Shown here one piece after another: positions 8,801 through 15,534 of a stretch of DNA of 26,408 nucleotides. Both the position numbers and the translations under genes were made by a program. The stretch covers positions 1 through 26,408 of the forward strand of contig CALARR010000166.1 of assembly GCA_937889015.1 (NCBI GenBank), written 5' to 3'. This stretch comes from an uncultured Planctomycetales bacterium (GTDB lineage Bacteria; Planctomycetota; Planctomycetia; Pirellulales; Thermoguttaceae). Below the pieces are notes generated by a model that saw only the letters and a list, made by a program, of their open reading frames with translations, made no database searches and was not told the origin of the DNA. Positions within the stretch are counted from its first letter, which is position 1. Every line of letters begins with the position of its first letter.

Positions 8801-10226
8801 GCAGCCACAGCGCATATCCCTCCCGGGCCTCGGTCTGCCGCAACAGGCGCTCGGCCTGTGTGGTGATCGCATCGCTGCTCGCCGGCGGCGGGAACTCCTC
8901 TCTCCGGATCTGCGCAGGGACCTGCTGCGCGCCAAAGGCCAGGATCCAGCCCTCCTGGGTCACGGCGTACAGCATCTCGCCGGCGGCCAGCAAACGCCGG
9001 ATGCGCCCCTGGACGGCCAGCGACCAGGCAATGCTCGCCGGCCGCTCCCCGTCGGGCAGGTCGATGGCCGTGATGCCGCCTTCGCCCGCCGCATACAACC
9101 GCTTGCCAGCCTTGATCAAGTCCCCGCGCCCGTCGGCCTCGATCTGCCACAAGACCTGCTTGTCCGCTCCAAACGCCTGCACAACGGGCGCAGCCGGCTG
9201 CCCGTCCTTTTCGCCGGGCGTGTTGGCCGCATAGGCCATGCCGTCGGCCAGCACCGGCTCGTTGATGCTGAACTTGCCCTCCTTGCCGTCGGACAGGGCC
9301 AACGCCATCGTGCCGCGCAGTCGCGTGTGTACGAACATCCGCGTCTCGTCGGCCGCAACGAACGAGCCCCCCTGTCCCTTGGCCCCGAAGTTGAAATAGC
9401 GCAGCCGGCCCGTGCTGCGATCCAAGGCCGCTGGCAGTGATCGTCCCCCGGGCACCAGCAGCAGCTCCTCCGTGGCCGCCAGTTGCCCCTGCGGCGCCAC
9501 GCCGGCAAAGGCCGGGGCCCCGTGCGGCTGCTTGATATAGTCCGCGCTGGTCGAGTCGTTGATCCACCGCACAGATCCATCCTGGGCGTCCAAGGCATAC
9601 AAGAACGTGCCCATGAACGGCCAGATGCTGGCTGCAAAGTAGATCACGCCGTCGCGTTGCACCGGGCCGCCGCGCGCCGGCCAGGCCGAGATCACGCGCC
9701 GGTTGCCCAGCACCTTCTGCGCCGAGGGGCCGCCCCGGAACCGCCACAGCAGCCGCCCCTCCGCGGCACTGACGCAGTACAGGTGGCCGTCGTCGCTGGT
9801 GAAGTACACCTTGCCCTCAAACACCACCGGCGAAAACCGCACCGGCCCGTCCGCGTAGAAACTCCACTGCTCCTCGCCCGAACGCGCATCCAGGGCCACG
9901 ACCTTGTCCCGATCGTTAAAGGCCAGGAACATCCTCCCTTCGGCCACCACCGGCTCGAAGATCGCGTCGTAGGGCATCATGTCCCGGTTCAACGGATCAT
10001 CCCAAACCGGCTCGCGTTCGCCGTAGCCCTGGGCCCACGCCGGGTGCAAGGCCGCCGGCAGTGCGTGCGGCGAAGCGGCCGTGTGCGCCGCGTCGTAGCG
10101 CCACATCGGCCAATCGTTCCCGGCCCCTGCACCCATCGCCGCCGTGCCCGTCCCCAGCGCTGCCACAGCGCACAGGCTCGCGATCAGGCGCAATCCCAAA
10201 ACGAGAATCCCGTGTCCACGCTTCAT
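5826..10226 (-). CDS. Giant exported PQQ-like beta-propeller protein with malectin-like C-terminus
   Basis: A protein of about 1466 aa. Order of parts: signal peptide (about 1-35); a first PQQ/BamB-like propeller (about 37-430, blades of the type VVALDARSGEEQWSF); a segment at about 440-610 that reads like a degraded SAM-methyltransferase fold (RLRTHFDAAGLYGRRVAIQ, then LMVVGAS); a second propeller (about 615-1080, with blade motifs such as YTGRVLWKREF); a cysteine cluster at C1002, C1005, C1040, C1060 and C1062; a DNRLRE-like beta domain (about 1200-1358); and a malectin-like carbohydrate-binding domain (about 1375-1460, YTVHLHFVEP through LCGIELWAED). It probably acts outside the cytoplasmic membrane, perhaps binding carbohydrate or scaffolding; no enzyme activity can be assigned. 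The start at 10226 is chosen because the signal peptide begins there, though its ribosome-binding site is weak; the frame is open to 10277. No frameshift is visible. Confidence 0.88.
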   Translation of the reverse strand: MKRGHGILVLGLRLIASLCAVAALGTGTAAMGAGAGNDWPMWRYDAAHTAASPHALPAALHPAWAQGYGEREPVWDDPLNRDMMPYDAIFEPVVAEGRMFLAFNDRDKVVALDARSGEEQWSFYADGPVRFSPVVFEGKVYFTSDDGHLYCVSAAEGRLLWRFRGGPSAQKVLGNRRVISAWPARGGPVQRDGVIYFAASIWPFMGTFLYALDAQDGSVRWINDSTSADYIKQPHGAPAFAGVAPQGQLAATEELLLVPGGRSLPAALDRSTGRLRYFNFGAKGQGGSFVAADETRMFVHTRLRGTMALALSDGKEGKFSINEPVLADGMAYAANTPGEKDGQPAAPVVQAFGADKQVLWQIEADGRGDLIKAGKRLYAAGEGGITAIDLPDGERPASIAWSLAVQGRIRRLLAAGEMLYAVTQEGWILAFGAQQVPAQIRREEFPPPASSDAITTQAERLLRQTEAREGYALWLQADDERLLEEVVRLSDLHVTVVDADGQRVQRLRTHFDAAGLYGRRVAIQQGDPLAFLPPRYTASLMVVGASLAEPLADDASLATLYESLRPYGGKLWIPDQTGWGPAAERRVAAAKLAKAKVSRGEGATILTREGPLPGAGSWTHAYGDIANTVKSNDRRVRLPLGLLWFGGNSHDDVLPRHGHGPAPQVIGGRLFIEGMNCLSARDVYTGRVLWKREFEDLGTHNVYYDDTYVNEPLSVIYNQVHTPGANARGTNYVATPEGVYLAVGSRCLLLDAVTGRTVREFQLPKIGAQQPAWGFIGVYENLLLAGVGFANYSERLGYQYMPLPKRGIAWGPDYTASLGLMAFDRHTGRRLWKLDAAQSFIHNGIVAGGGRIYCLDRLPKRIEDHLSRRGQEPPPPRLLAVDPRSGRVVWQRTERVFGTWLGYAQRFDLLLEAGSLASDRSPDEVGKGMTALRGRDGRVLWEKPELAYSGPCILHNDVLITNVTSYKTSQGAYRLKDGAPATIPHPLTDEPVAWNFTRNYGCNTCIASEHLLTFRSGAAGFYDLESHSGTGNFGGFKSGCTSNLIVADGVLNAPDYTRTCLCAYQNQTSLALVHMPEVELWTYNSFSLAEEGSAAIRRLGVNLGAPGDRRSEDGVLWIEHPSVGGSSPKIQIEVEGQVSWFRHHSARVSGEGLAWVAASGADGVRKVSVRLAAKKKASAPQESPHMIPIAQGSDDAEESAAGKVGLASSDLELTEEKSQQTVGLRFQKVPIGPGDRIRRACVQFQVDEGAAFPTKLSIHGQAADNAPTFAAKPQDISSRERTKAVVSWEPKPWKAGATAGPDQQTPDLTPVLREIVARPGWKEGNAVALIVEGTGKRVARAFENKKFGPASLVLELDKGDESGQRTAAEDKSMSRNYTVHLHFVEPDRAVEPSQRVFRVRLQDRTVVERLDPVAEARGPLRSIVKRFSAVPIADMLCVELQPLTDREPVLCGIELWAEDSPAKRQE

Positions 10227-10354
10227 GAGTGCCCCGCCTGATTTTGTGCTCCATGTCGCAGGCGCATCCGCACGCACCTCGATCGATTCATCAGCGCCGC
10301 GACATGCAAGCCGTTCCGTGTCTGCCGCGCGGTTCAGACCCGAACCACACGAGC

Positions 10355-11314
10355 CTACTTCACGCGCCGATTCTCCACGGCCCGATGAGCCGTCTCCTGC
10401 AGGAACCGCGCGTAGTCTGGCTCGATCCCTTCCGGGACGAACTTGTTGCCCACCACGCTCTTGCCAAACAGGAATTCATAGAACACACAGGCTCCCAAGT
10501 ATTCACCGGCCTTGCCGGCGTGGTGCCCGTCCATCCCCAACTTATCCCCCTTGCCCCACCGCCAACCGGTGTGCAGCGAGTGCCTCTGGTCCGGCAGGGC
10601 CGGCTTCTTGGCGGATTTGAAATCAAAGGCCCGGTCCGGCTTGTAGCCCCACTTGGGATCGCTGTCGGCCATGTGGAAGGCATCGCCCACCGGAATCACG
10701 CGCACCCCGAGCTCGGCCGCAATCGTGTTGTAGGCGTGGCACAACCCCTGATACATCTCTTCGCGCGTCTTCGGCTCGCCCGGCTTGTCCGCAGGCTTCG
10801 TGAAACGCGGGTCGTCGCAGCGGTAGGCCCACGTCTGGTGCATCAACACCTCGGCCTGCGGTGCGCGCTGCTTGATGAACTTGTAGATCTGCTCGGCCGA
10901 GGGGCGATAGGTCTCGATATCGTGACTCTTGATGCTCGCCTGCTGGATGGTGATGAAACCCCAGGGCTCGGCCTGCAGTTCCTCGATCAGACTCTTGCCG
11001 CTGGCGTAGCGCCCGCGCGAGTCTTGGGGGTCCTTGGCGTGATACTCGGCCTTTTCCAGGTGTTGGGCCATGGTGCTCCCGCCGATGTACGCCTGATGGT
11101 GAATCAGCACGTCGTGCGCGGCCGTGACAATGTCTTCCAGATAGTGCGTCGCGTTGCGCGAAAAACTGTTGCCCACCGTCAGCAACCGCACGGTCTTGCC
11201 GGCGGCCTGGGCCTCGGAAACGCTGCCCAGCGCCAACCCAAGACTGCACGCCAGCCAGGCCATGTTGCGCAGAGCCGCACGACGTCCGATCGATTCCCAC
11301 CTGAGATTCTTCAT
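10355..11314 (-). CDS. Exported SGNH-like protein, DUF4886 type
   Basis: A 319-aa protein. The N-terminus carries two arginines and a hydrophobic stretch (GRRAALRNMAWLACSLGLAL) ending near AQA, a Tat-like or Sec signal peptide. The mature part opens with VRLLTVGNSFSRNA (Ser50 in the GNS block, equivalent to the GDS nucleophile block of SGNH hydrolases) and ends with DGHHAGKAGEYL (Asp262, His265), matching the catalytic Asp/His block. This suggests an esterase-type or carbohydrate-modifying hydrolase in the periplasm; the substrate is unknown. The frame can also start at a GTG at 11368, directly abutting the upstream U32 stop codon, but the ATG at 11314 places the signal peptide closer to the N-terminus. 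The gene follows the U32 gene closely and may share its transcript; the propeller gene follows after 128 bp. Confidence 0.82.
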   Translation of the reverse strand: MKNLRWESIGRRAALRNMAWLACSLGLALGSVSEAQAAGKTVRLLTVGNSFSRNATHYLEDIVTAAHDVLIHHQAYIGGSTMAQHLEKAEYHAKDPQDSRGRYASGKSLIEELQAEPWGFITIQQASIKSHDIETYRPSAEQIYKFIKQRAPQAEVLMHQTWAYRCDDPRFTKPADKPGEPKTREEMYQGLCHAYNTIAAELGVRVIPVGDAFHMADSDPKWGYKPDRAFDFKSAKKPALPDQRHSLHTGWRWGKGDKLGMDGHHAGKAGEYLGACVFYEFLFGKSVVGNKFVPEGIEPDYARFLQETAHRAVENRRVK

Positions 11315-11368
11315 GTTGGTCCCCACGGTTCCATAGGTGTTTGACTCGCGAAAGGGCCACCTCTTCAC

Positions 11369-13510
11369 TCACGCCAATCCGCGATCGTAGTTGAAACGAA
11401 ACACGCGCCGCTGCGGCCACACGTCGCGCCACTCGCCCACCGGGTCGGGCGAAGCGACCAGGTCGACCACCAGATGCGCCACGCAAATCCGCTCGTTGTG
11501 CGTGGTGCGCAGATCAAAGGGCTCGACCGGCCGGAACACGCACAGTCCGCGCTCGCGGCGCGCGACCATCTTGATCCCCCGGCGATCGGCAAACACGGTG
11601 CCCAATTGCTCGCGCGCCAGCTTGACCCGCGTGACGAGCAACGCCGGCCGGCCGAAGGCCACCAGGCTGCACGGCACCGGACAGTGCTCGGTGATCTCTT
11701 CCCACTGCCGGCGATCGGCCTCGACATCGAGGGTCACGCTCCGCAGACCCTTGCGTGCCAGGAACCGCGCCGCCAGGCTGTTGAGCACCCCCAGCCCCGG
11801 CCCGCCTTCCATCTTCGCCCCGTGACGCCGCGCCAGGTACAATCCACCCCAACTGTTGACCTCCACCGGCCAGCCGGCCTGCACGCAGGCCAGAATCACC
11901 CGCCGCACAAACGGTATGTCTTCCTCGAAGAACACGCTCGGCAGGGCCGCCACCAGGCGCACCCCGGACACGCTTGCCGCCAATTTCTCCAGCCGCGCCG
12001 GAGTCAGACCTTCGATAATCGCCGTGCGCACGCGCACCTGCTTCAAAAAGGCCGCGGCGTCCGCCGCATCCAAACGCACGCGGTCCGCTGCCTGGCCCAG
12101 CTTCAGCCCGTTCGAGGCGTGCGCCCGTTCCTCGTGCGATTGTGCGAGAATCTCCTGCAGGCCGGCCGGCAATTCGATCCGCACCAGCTCGTCCGGCGCC
12201 TTGAGGGCCTGGCGCACCGCGGCGGTCACGCGATCCACCAAGGCGTTGGCCGCGCGCGGGACCAGCAGATACTCCGGCGTGTTGGTCGTGGCTTCCGCCA
12301 ACCGCAACCCCTGGACCGCCTGTGCGGCCAGGTGCTCCAGGAACTGGCCGATGGAGATGGCCTTGTGCGCCCGACGCACCACGGTCTTGGGTATCCACCA
12401 CTCCTCGACGTGCTCCCGGCACTGGCACCGGCACACGACAGCCCGATCGCTGACCGTGATCGACAGGCCAAAACCTTCCGCCGCTTCGGCCGTCGCGAAC
12501 TCGTCGGTCGCCGGCGATTCATCGTCCTGCGGACCGGCCGACAGATCGGCCACCGGCCGCGGCTCCAGCGATGCCGATTTCCGCGCGGCCAGCCCGGTCA
12601 ACTCGTCGCGCTGGCCGTCGAGGTAATCGCAGGTCAATTGCCGGCCCGTGTAGGCCCCCAACCGCTGGGCTTCGGCCAGCAAGGCCGCCCCCTGCTCGCC
12701 ATTCAACGCCCGGCGATACAGGCCCACGGCCGTGCGCACCCAGGCGGCTGTCTTCAGCCGGCCCTCGATCTTCAAGGCCGCGACGCCTGCGCGGCGCAGT
12801 TCGTCCAGCCGGTGTACAGTGGACAGGTCGCGCATCGACAGGGGCGTGTCGGCGCGCTGCTGCCCAACGGTCCAAGGCACTCGGCAGGGACTGGTGCAGG
12901 CCCCGCGGTTGCCGCTCCGCCCGCCCGCCCAACTCGACAACAGGCAGCGCCCCGAAACGCAGAAACAGAGGGCCCCTTGCGCAAAGACCTCGCTCCGCAC
13001 GCCGCGCACGCCTGAGGCCGCCTCGATCTCGCGAAGCGTCATCTCCCGGGCCAGCACGACGCGCGATGCGCCCAGCCGTTTGGCGGCGGCCACGTCGGCC
13101 GTGTTGGCGATGCAAGTCTGGGTGCTGAAGTGGAACTCGATCTCCGGAAACTGCCCGCGCACAGCCAGCAAAGCCGGATCGCGCACCAGCACCGCATCCA
13201 CGCCCGACTGCCGCGCCAATTCCAGAATCCGCACCGCCTGGCCCACCTCGCGCTGCGCGAGATCGATGTTCAGCGTCAGATACACGCGCGCCCCGCGCGC
13301 ATGGATCTGCTCCACCGCGCGCACAAATTCCGCCGGCCGGAAGTTCTTGGCCCGACGACGCGCGTTCAGAGCCGTCAGCCCCAAGTAGACGGCATCCGCC
13401 CCGGCTTCCAGCGCGGCCTCCATCGCCGCCCAGTCGCCGGCCGGGGCCAGCAGTTCCAGGGGGCGGGAGCAGGCGTCCGCAGCGTCTGAAGAATCCTTGT
13501 CTTGGCTCAT
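11369..13510 (-). CDS. Peptidase U32 family protein, RlhA/YdcP-like
   Basis: A 713-aa protein of the U32 (formerly collagenase-like) family. The N-terminal barrel begins ELLAPAGDWAAMEAALEAGADAVYLG (split here: residues about 19-44) and carries the family cysteine block GALCFCVSGRC ... GACTSPCR with C182, C184, C189, C205 and C209. Relatives RlhA, TrhP, UbiU and UbiV act in rRNA, tRNA and quinone hydroxylation rather than proteolysis, and UbiU/UbiV bind a 4Fe-4S cluster through four such cysteines. The length and the DUF3656-like middle (about 300-470) fit RlhA/YdcP, which is needed for hydroxylation of 23S rRNA C2501 in E. coli. Residues about 497-713 look like a second U32-type half (LGVLNSLAARFLARKGL). 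An AGGATAG purine stretch precedes the ATG at 13510. Cytoplasmic; exact substrate inferred only. Confidence 0.88.
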   Translation of the reverse strand: MSQDKDSSDAADACSRPLELLAPAGDWAAMEAALEAGADAVYLGLTALNARRRAKNFRPAEFVRAVEQIHARGARVYLTLNIDLAQREVGQAVRILELARQSGVDAVLVRDPALLAVRGQFPEIEFHFSTQTCIANTADVAAAKRLGASRVVLAREMTLREIEAASGVRGVRSEVFAQGALCFCVSGRCLLSSWAGGRSGNRGACTSPCRVPWTVGQQRADTPLSMRDLSTVHRLDELRRAGVAALKIEGRLKTAAWVRTAVGLYRRALNGEQGAALLAEAQRLGAYTGRQLTCDYLDGQRDELTGLAARKSASLEPRPVADLSAGPQDDESPATDEFATAEAAEGFGLSITVSDRAVVCRCQCREHVEEWWIPKTVVRRAHKAISIGQFLEHLAAQAVQGLRLAEATTNTPEYLLVPRAANALVDRVTAAVRQALKAPDELVRIELPAGLQEILAQSHEERAHASNGLKLGQAADRVRLDAADAAAFLKQVRVRTAIIEGLTPARLEKLAASVSGVRLVAALPSVFFEEDIPFVRRVILACVQAGWPVEVNSWGGLYLARRHGAKMEGGPGLGVLNSLAARFLARKGLRSVTLDVEADRRQWEEITEHCPVPCSLVAFGRPALLVTRVKLAREQLGTVFADRRGIKMVARRERGLCVFRPVEPFDLRTTHNERICVAHLVVDLVASPDPVGEWRDVWPQRRVFRFNYDRGLA

Positions 13511-13636
13511 ACCGTCTATCCTATCCCACCCGAATCGGCCCGACGAGGGCGAGGATCGCCTGGTGATCTTGCTTTTCCTGGATATCTGAACAAAATCACA
13601 CTATCCTGGAACGGATGGCCTGAGGAGGACCACTGC

Positions 13637-14287
13637 ATGCCCCTGCTCATCGACCTCTCGCATCCGCTGGAAGATGGACAGCCCGTCTATCCCTCCGACC
13701 CTGAGATTCGCGTCCAGCCGCACGGCAGCTTGGCGGAACAGGGCTACCACATCACGCGTCTCAGCCTGTCGACCCACCAGGGCACGCATCTCGACGCGCC
13801 CTTCCACTTCTTCGACGACGGCCCGACGATCGACCAACTGCCGCTGGAGGCCTGCTACGGTCCGGCCTCCCTGATCGACCTGGCGCCCGGCGGAGAACTG
13901 CCGCCCGATGCGGCCATCACCCCAGCCCTGCTGGAACCGCATGCCGCGGCGTTTGCGCCCGGGGCGCGAGTCCTCTACCGCACCGGCTGGGATCGGCGGT
14001 TCGGCACGCCGGCCTTCTTCGAGCACTTCCCATCGCTCACGCGCGAGGCGGCGCAGTGGATCGCCCAACGACGGATTGCGTTGTTGGGAATGGACACGCC
14101 CGGTCCCAGCCAAGACTGGCAGGCCGTGCACCGCACGCTCCTGGGCCCAGAAGCCCGAATCGTGCTCCTGGAAAGCCTAGCCCACCTGGACCGCCTGCCG
14201 CCACAATTCACCTTGGCGGCCTTGGGCCTGAAGATCCGCGCGCGCGACGGCTCACCCGTGCGCGCCATAGCAATCGTCAACCCTTAG
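13637..14287 (+). CDS. Cyclase / kynurenine formamidase-family metal hydrolase
   Basis: A 216-aa protein of the cyclase family (Pfam Cyclase), which contains arylformamidases and related metal-dependent amide or ester hydrolases. It opens with LIDLSHPLEDGQPVYPSDP and carries the metal-binding signature STHQGTHLDAPFHFF (His47, His51, Asp53, His57). A later conserved GMDTPGPSQD block is typical of the family. Length matches a usual single-domain member (about 200-220 aa). The ATG at 13637 is chosen because GAGGAGG lies at 13622-13628, 8 nt upstream, and homologous sequence begins there; the frame is open to 13502 but that part is unrelated. No tryptophan-degradation genes are nearby, so the true substrate remains open. 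It diverges from the U32 gene across 126 bp. Confidence 0.88.
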   Translation: MPLLIDLSHPLEDGQPVYPSDPEIRVQPHGSLAEQGYHITRLSLSTHQGTHLDAPFHFFDDGPTIDQLPLEACYGPASLIDLAPGGELPPDAAITPALLEPHAAAFAPGARVLYRTGWDRRFGTPAFFEHFPSLTREAAQWIAQRRIALLGMDTPGPSQDWQAVHRTLLGPEARIVLLESLAHLDRLPPQFTLAALGLKIRARDGSPVRAIAIVNP

Positions 14288-14308
14288 GCCCGGCCGAAGA
14301 ATAACCTC

Positions 14309-14363
14309 CGTACTCCTCACGCTCCGCGTGAGGTCTTCCCTCACGCGGAGCGTGAGGAGTACG
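14309..14363. repeat. Nested perfect palindrome: 25-bp arms around a 5-nt loop
   Basis: The arm at 14309-14333 is perfectly complementary to 14339-14363, with loop TCTTC at 14334-14338. Each arm is itself a hairpin: CCTCACGC and GCGTGAGG flank TCC in the left arm and GGA in the right arm. The element can therefore fold as one 25-bp stem or as two adjacent 8-bp hairpins. It sits between convergent genes, 21 bp past the cyclase stop and 33 bp from the OmpA stop. No U-run follows on either strand, so it is not a classical intrinsic terminator, though it could stop or stabilise transcripts both ways. The form recalls REP/MITE-type mobile repeats. Confidence 0.85.
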
Positions 14364-14396
14364 AGAATAGATCGAAAGGTAGTTCTTGGCTCGTCC

Positions 14397-15218
14397 CTAC
14401 TGCATGAACCGCTCGGGATAGACCACCAGTTCCACGCGGCGGTTGCGCTGCTTGCCCTGCGGCGTGGCATTCGAGACCACCGGATGGTTCGACCCATGGC
14501 CGGTGAGGAACAACTGGCTCGACGGCACGCGCATCTGCCCCACCAGGATCTGGTACACGGCCACGGCTCGGGCCACCGACAACTCGTGGTTGCTGTGATA
14601 CGGCCCGCCGGTGACCGGATCGCTGTCGGTGTGCCCCTCCACGCCGATGATCTGCTGCGGATACGTGCGCAGCACTTCCGCGGCCACCATCTGCACGAAT
14701 TGCGGCGCGCCCTGCCGAAGCTGGGCATTGCTGCCGTCGAACAAGCGGCTGCCGGGCAACTCGATGCGGATCACATCGCCGTCGCGCCGCACCTGCACGT
14801 CCGGCAGGTTGATCGCCGGCAAGGTCTGCAGCAGGCTGTTGTTGGGCGTGATCGTCACGCCACCGCGGCGCTGCAGCGAGGCGTTCAAAGCCTGGATCTT
14901 CGATTCGTTGGCCACCTTTTCCTCGCGCGCCGTGGCCAGTTGCGTCGAGACGCTGCCCAACTGGTCGCGCATCGCCTTGAGTTGATCGTCCAGCACCTGG
15001 TTGCGCTGCCGGGCCTGGGCCAACAGGGACTGCAGTTCCTGGTTGTCGCGATCCAAACCCGCGGCCCGCTCCTGCATCTCCTGGCGCTGCCGGGAGACGG
15101 CCACCTGCTGGTCTTGCAGTTTCTGCATCTGGCCTTTGAGCACCATCGCGTTGTCGGCGCAACCCGCCAGGAAGGCCAGGGCGGCCAAACCTAGTGGTCG
15201 CAACGCCATCCATCGCAT
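14397..15218 (-). CDS. OmpA-family peptidoglycan-binding lipoprotein
   Basis: A 273-aa protein. A lipoprotein signal peptide ends in the lipobox LAGC with Cys20 as the lipidation site. Residues about 27-115 form a long, Gln/Arg/Leu-rich coiled coil. The C-terminal OmpA-like domain (about 140-270) contains GVEGHTDSD, LSVARAVAVYQIL and QRNRRVELVV, the segments that hold the Asp and Arg of the diaminopimelate-binding pocket. This is the layout of a Pal- or MotB-like tether from envelope to peptidoglycan; no MotA-type partner is adjacent, so a structural role is more likely than a motor role. The ATG at 15218 is preceded by GGAGCG; the frame is open upstream to 15551 but lacks sense there. It converges with the cyclase gene. 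Confidence 0.9.
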   Translation of the reverse strand: MRWMALRPLGLAALAFLAGCADNAMVLKGQMQKLQDQQVAVSRQRQEMQERAAGLDRDNQELQSLLAQARQRNQVLDDQLKAMRDQLGSVSTQLATAREEKVANESKIQALNASLQRRGGVTITPNNSLLQTLPAINLPDVQVRRDGDVIRIELPGSRLFDGSNAQLRQGAPQFVQMVAAEVLRTYPQQIIGVEGHTDSDPVTGGPYHSNHELSVARAVAVYQILVGQMRVPSSQLFLTGHGSNHPVVSNATPQGKQRNRRVELVVYPERFMQ

Positions 15219-15534
15219 GATTTCGCTCCGAACGTGAGAAAGGTAGCGCGGCCGAAGAAGAACAAAGCCGAAAAGCATGAAGATCTGCACAGGGTCCCCA
15301 TCCGCCGCATGATCCAAGCGCAGAACCGCCCGACCACGCCGCTTTGAGGGGGCGGATCGTACCAAGAGCCCTCCGGGGCAACAAGGGCAGTTGCCGACTC
15401 GGACCAACCCGGCAGCAATCGATTGTATATTGCCCACATCCGCGCGATTGTCCAGCTTACCACACAGACGATCCGCCCTCCTTTTCCCCAACTGCCCCTT
15501 CCTCCGCCGACGCCCCGCGCGTATCCTGACGCTC
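15219..15534. other. Divergent intergenic region, OmpA / APC transporter
   Basis: A 316-bp gap between two divergent starts. It must contain both promoters. The only reasonable candidate I see is for the OmpA side (TGGACA at 15449-15454 and TATACA at 15424-15429, listed separately). The last 60 bp before the transporter start are very C-rich and purine-poor, and no hairpin or small gene stands out. Confidence 0.5.
15424..15454 (-). promoter_or_regulatory. Candidate promoter for the OmpA lipoprotein gene
   Basis: On the minus strand TGGACA (15449-15454, five of six to -35) is followed after 19 nt by TATACA (15424-15429, four of six to -10). The spacing is long and the leader would be about 200 nt, so confidence is low. 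Confidence 0.25.

Noticed and set aside
13502..13636. N-terminal extension of the cyclase
   Set aside because: GAGGAGG lies 8 nt before the ATG at 13637 and family homology starts there; the extension also overlaps the divergent U32 start.
14309..14363. Classical intrinsic terminator
   Set aside because: The stem is far longer than needed, each arm is self-complementary and no U-run follows on either strand; listed as a repeat instead.
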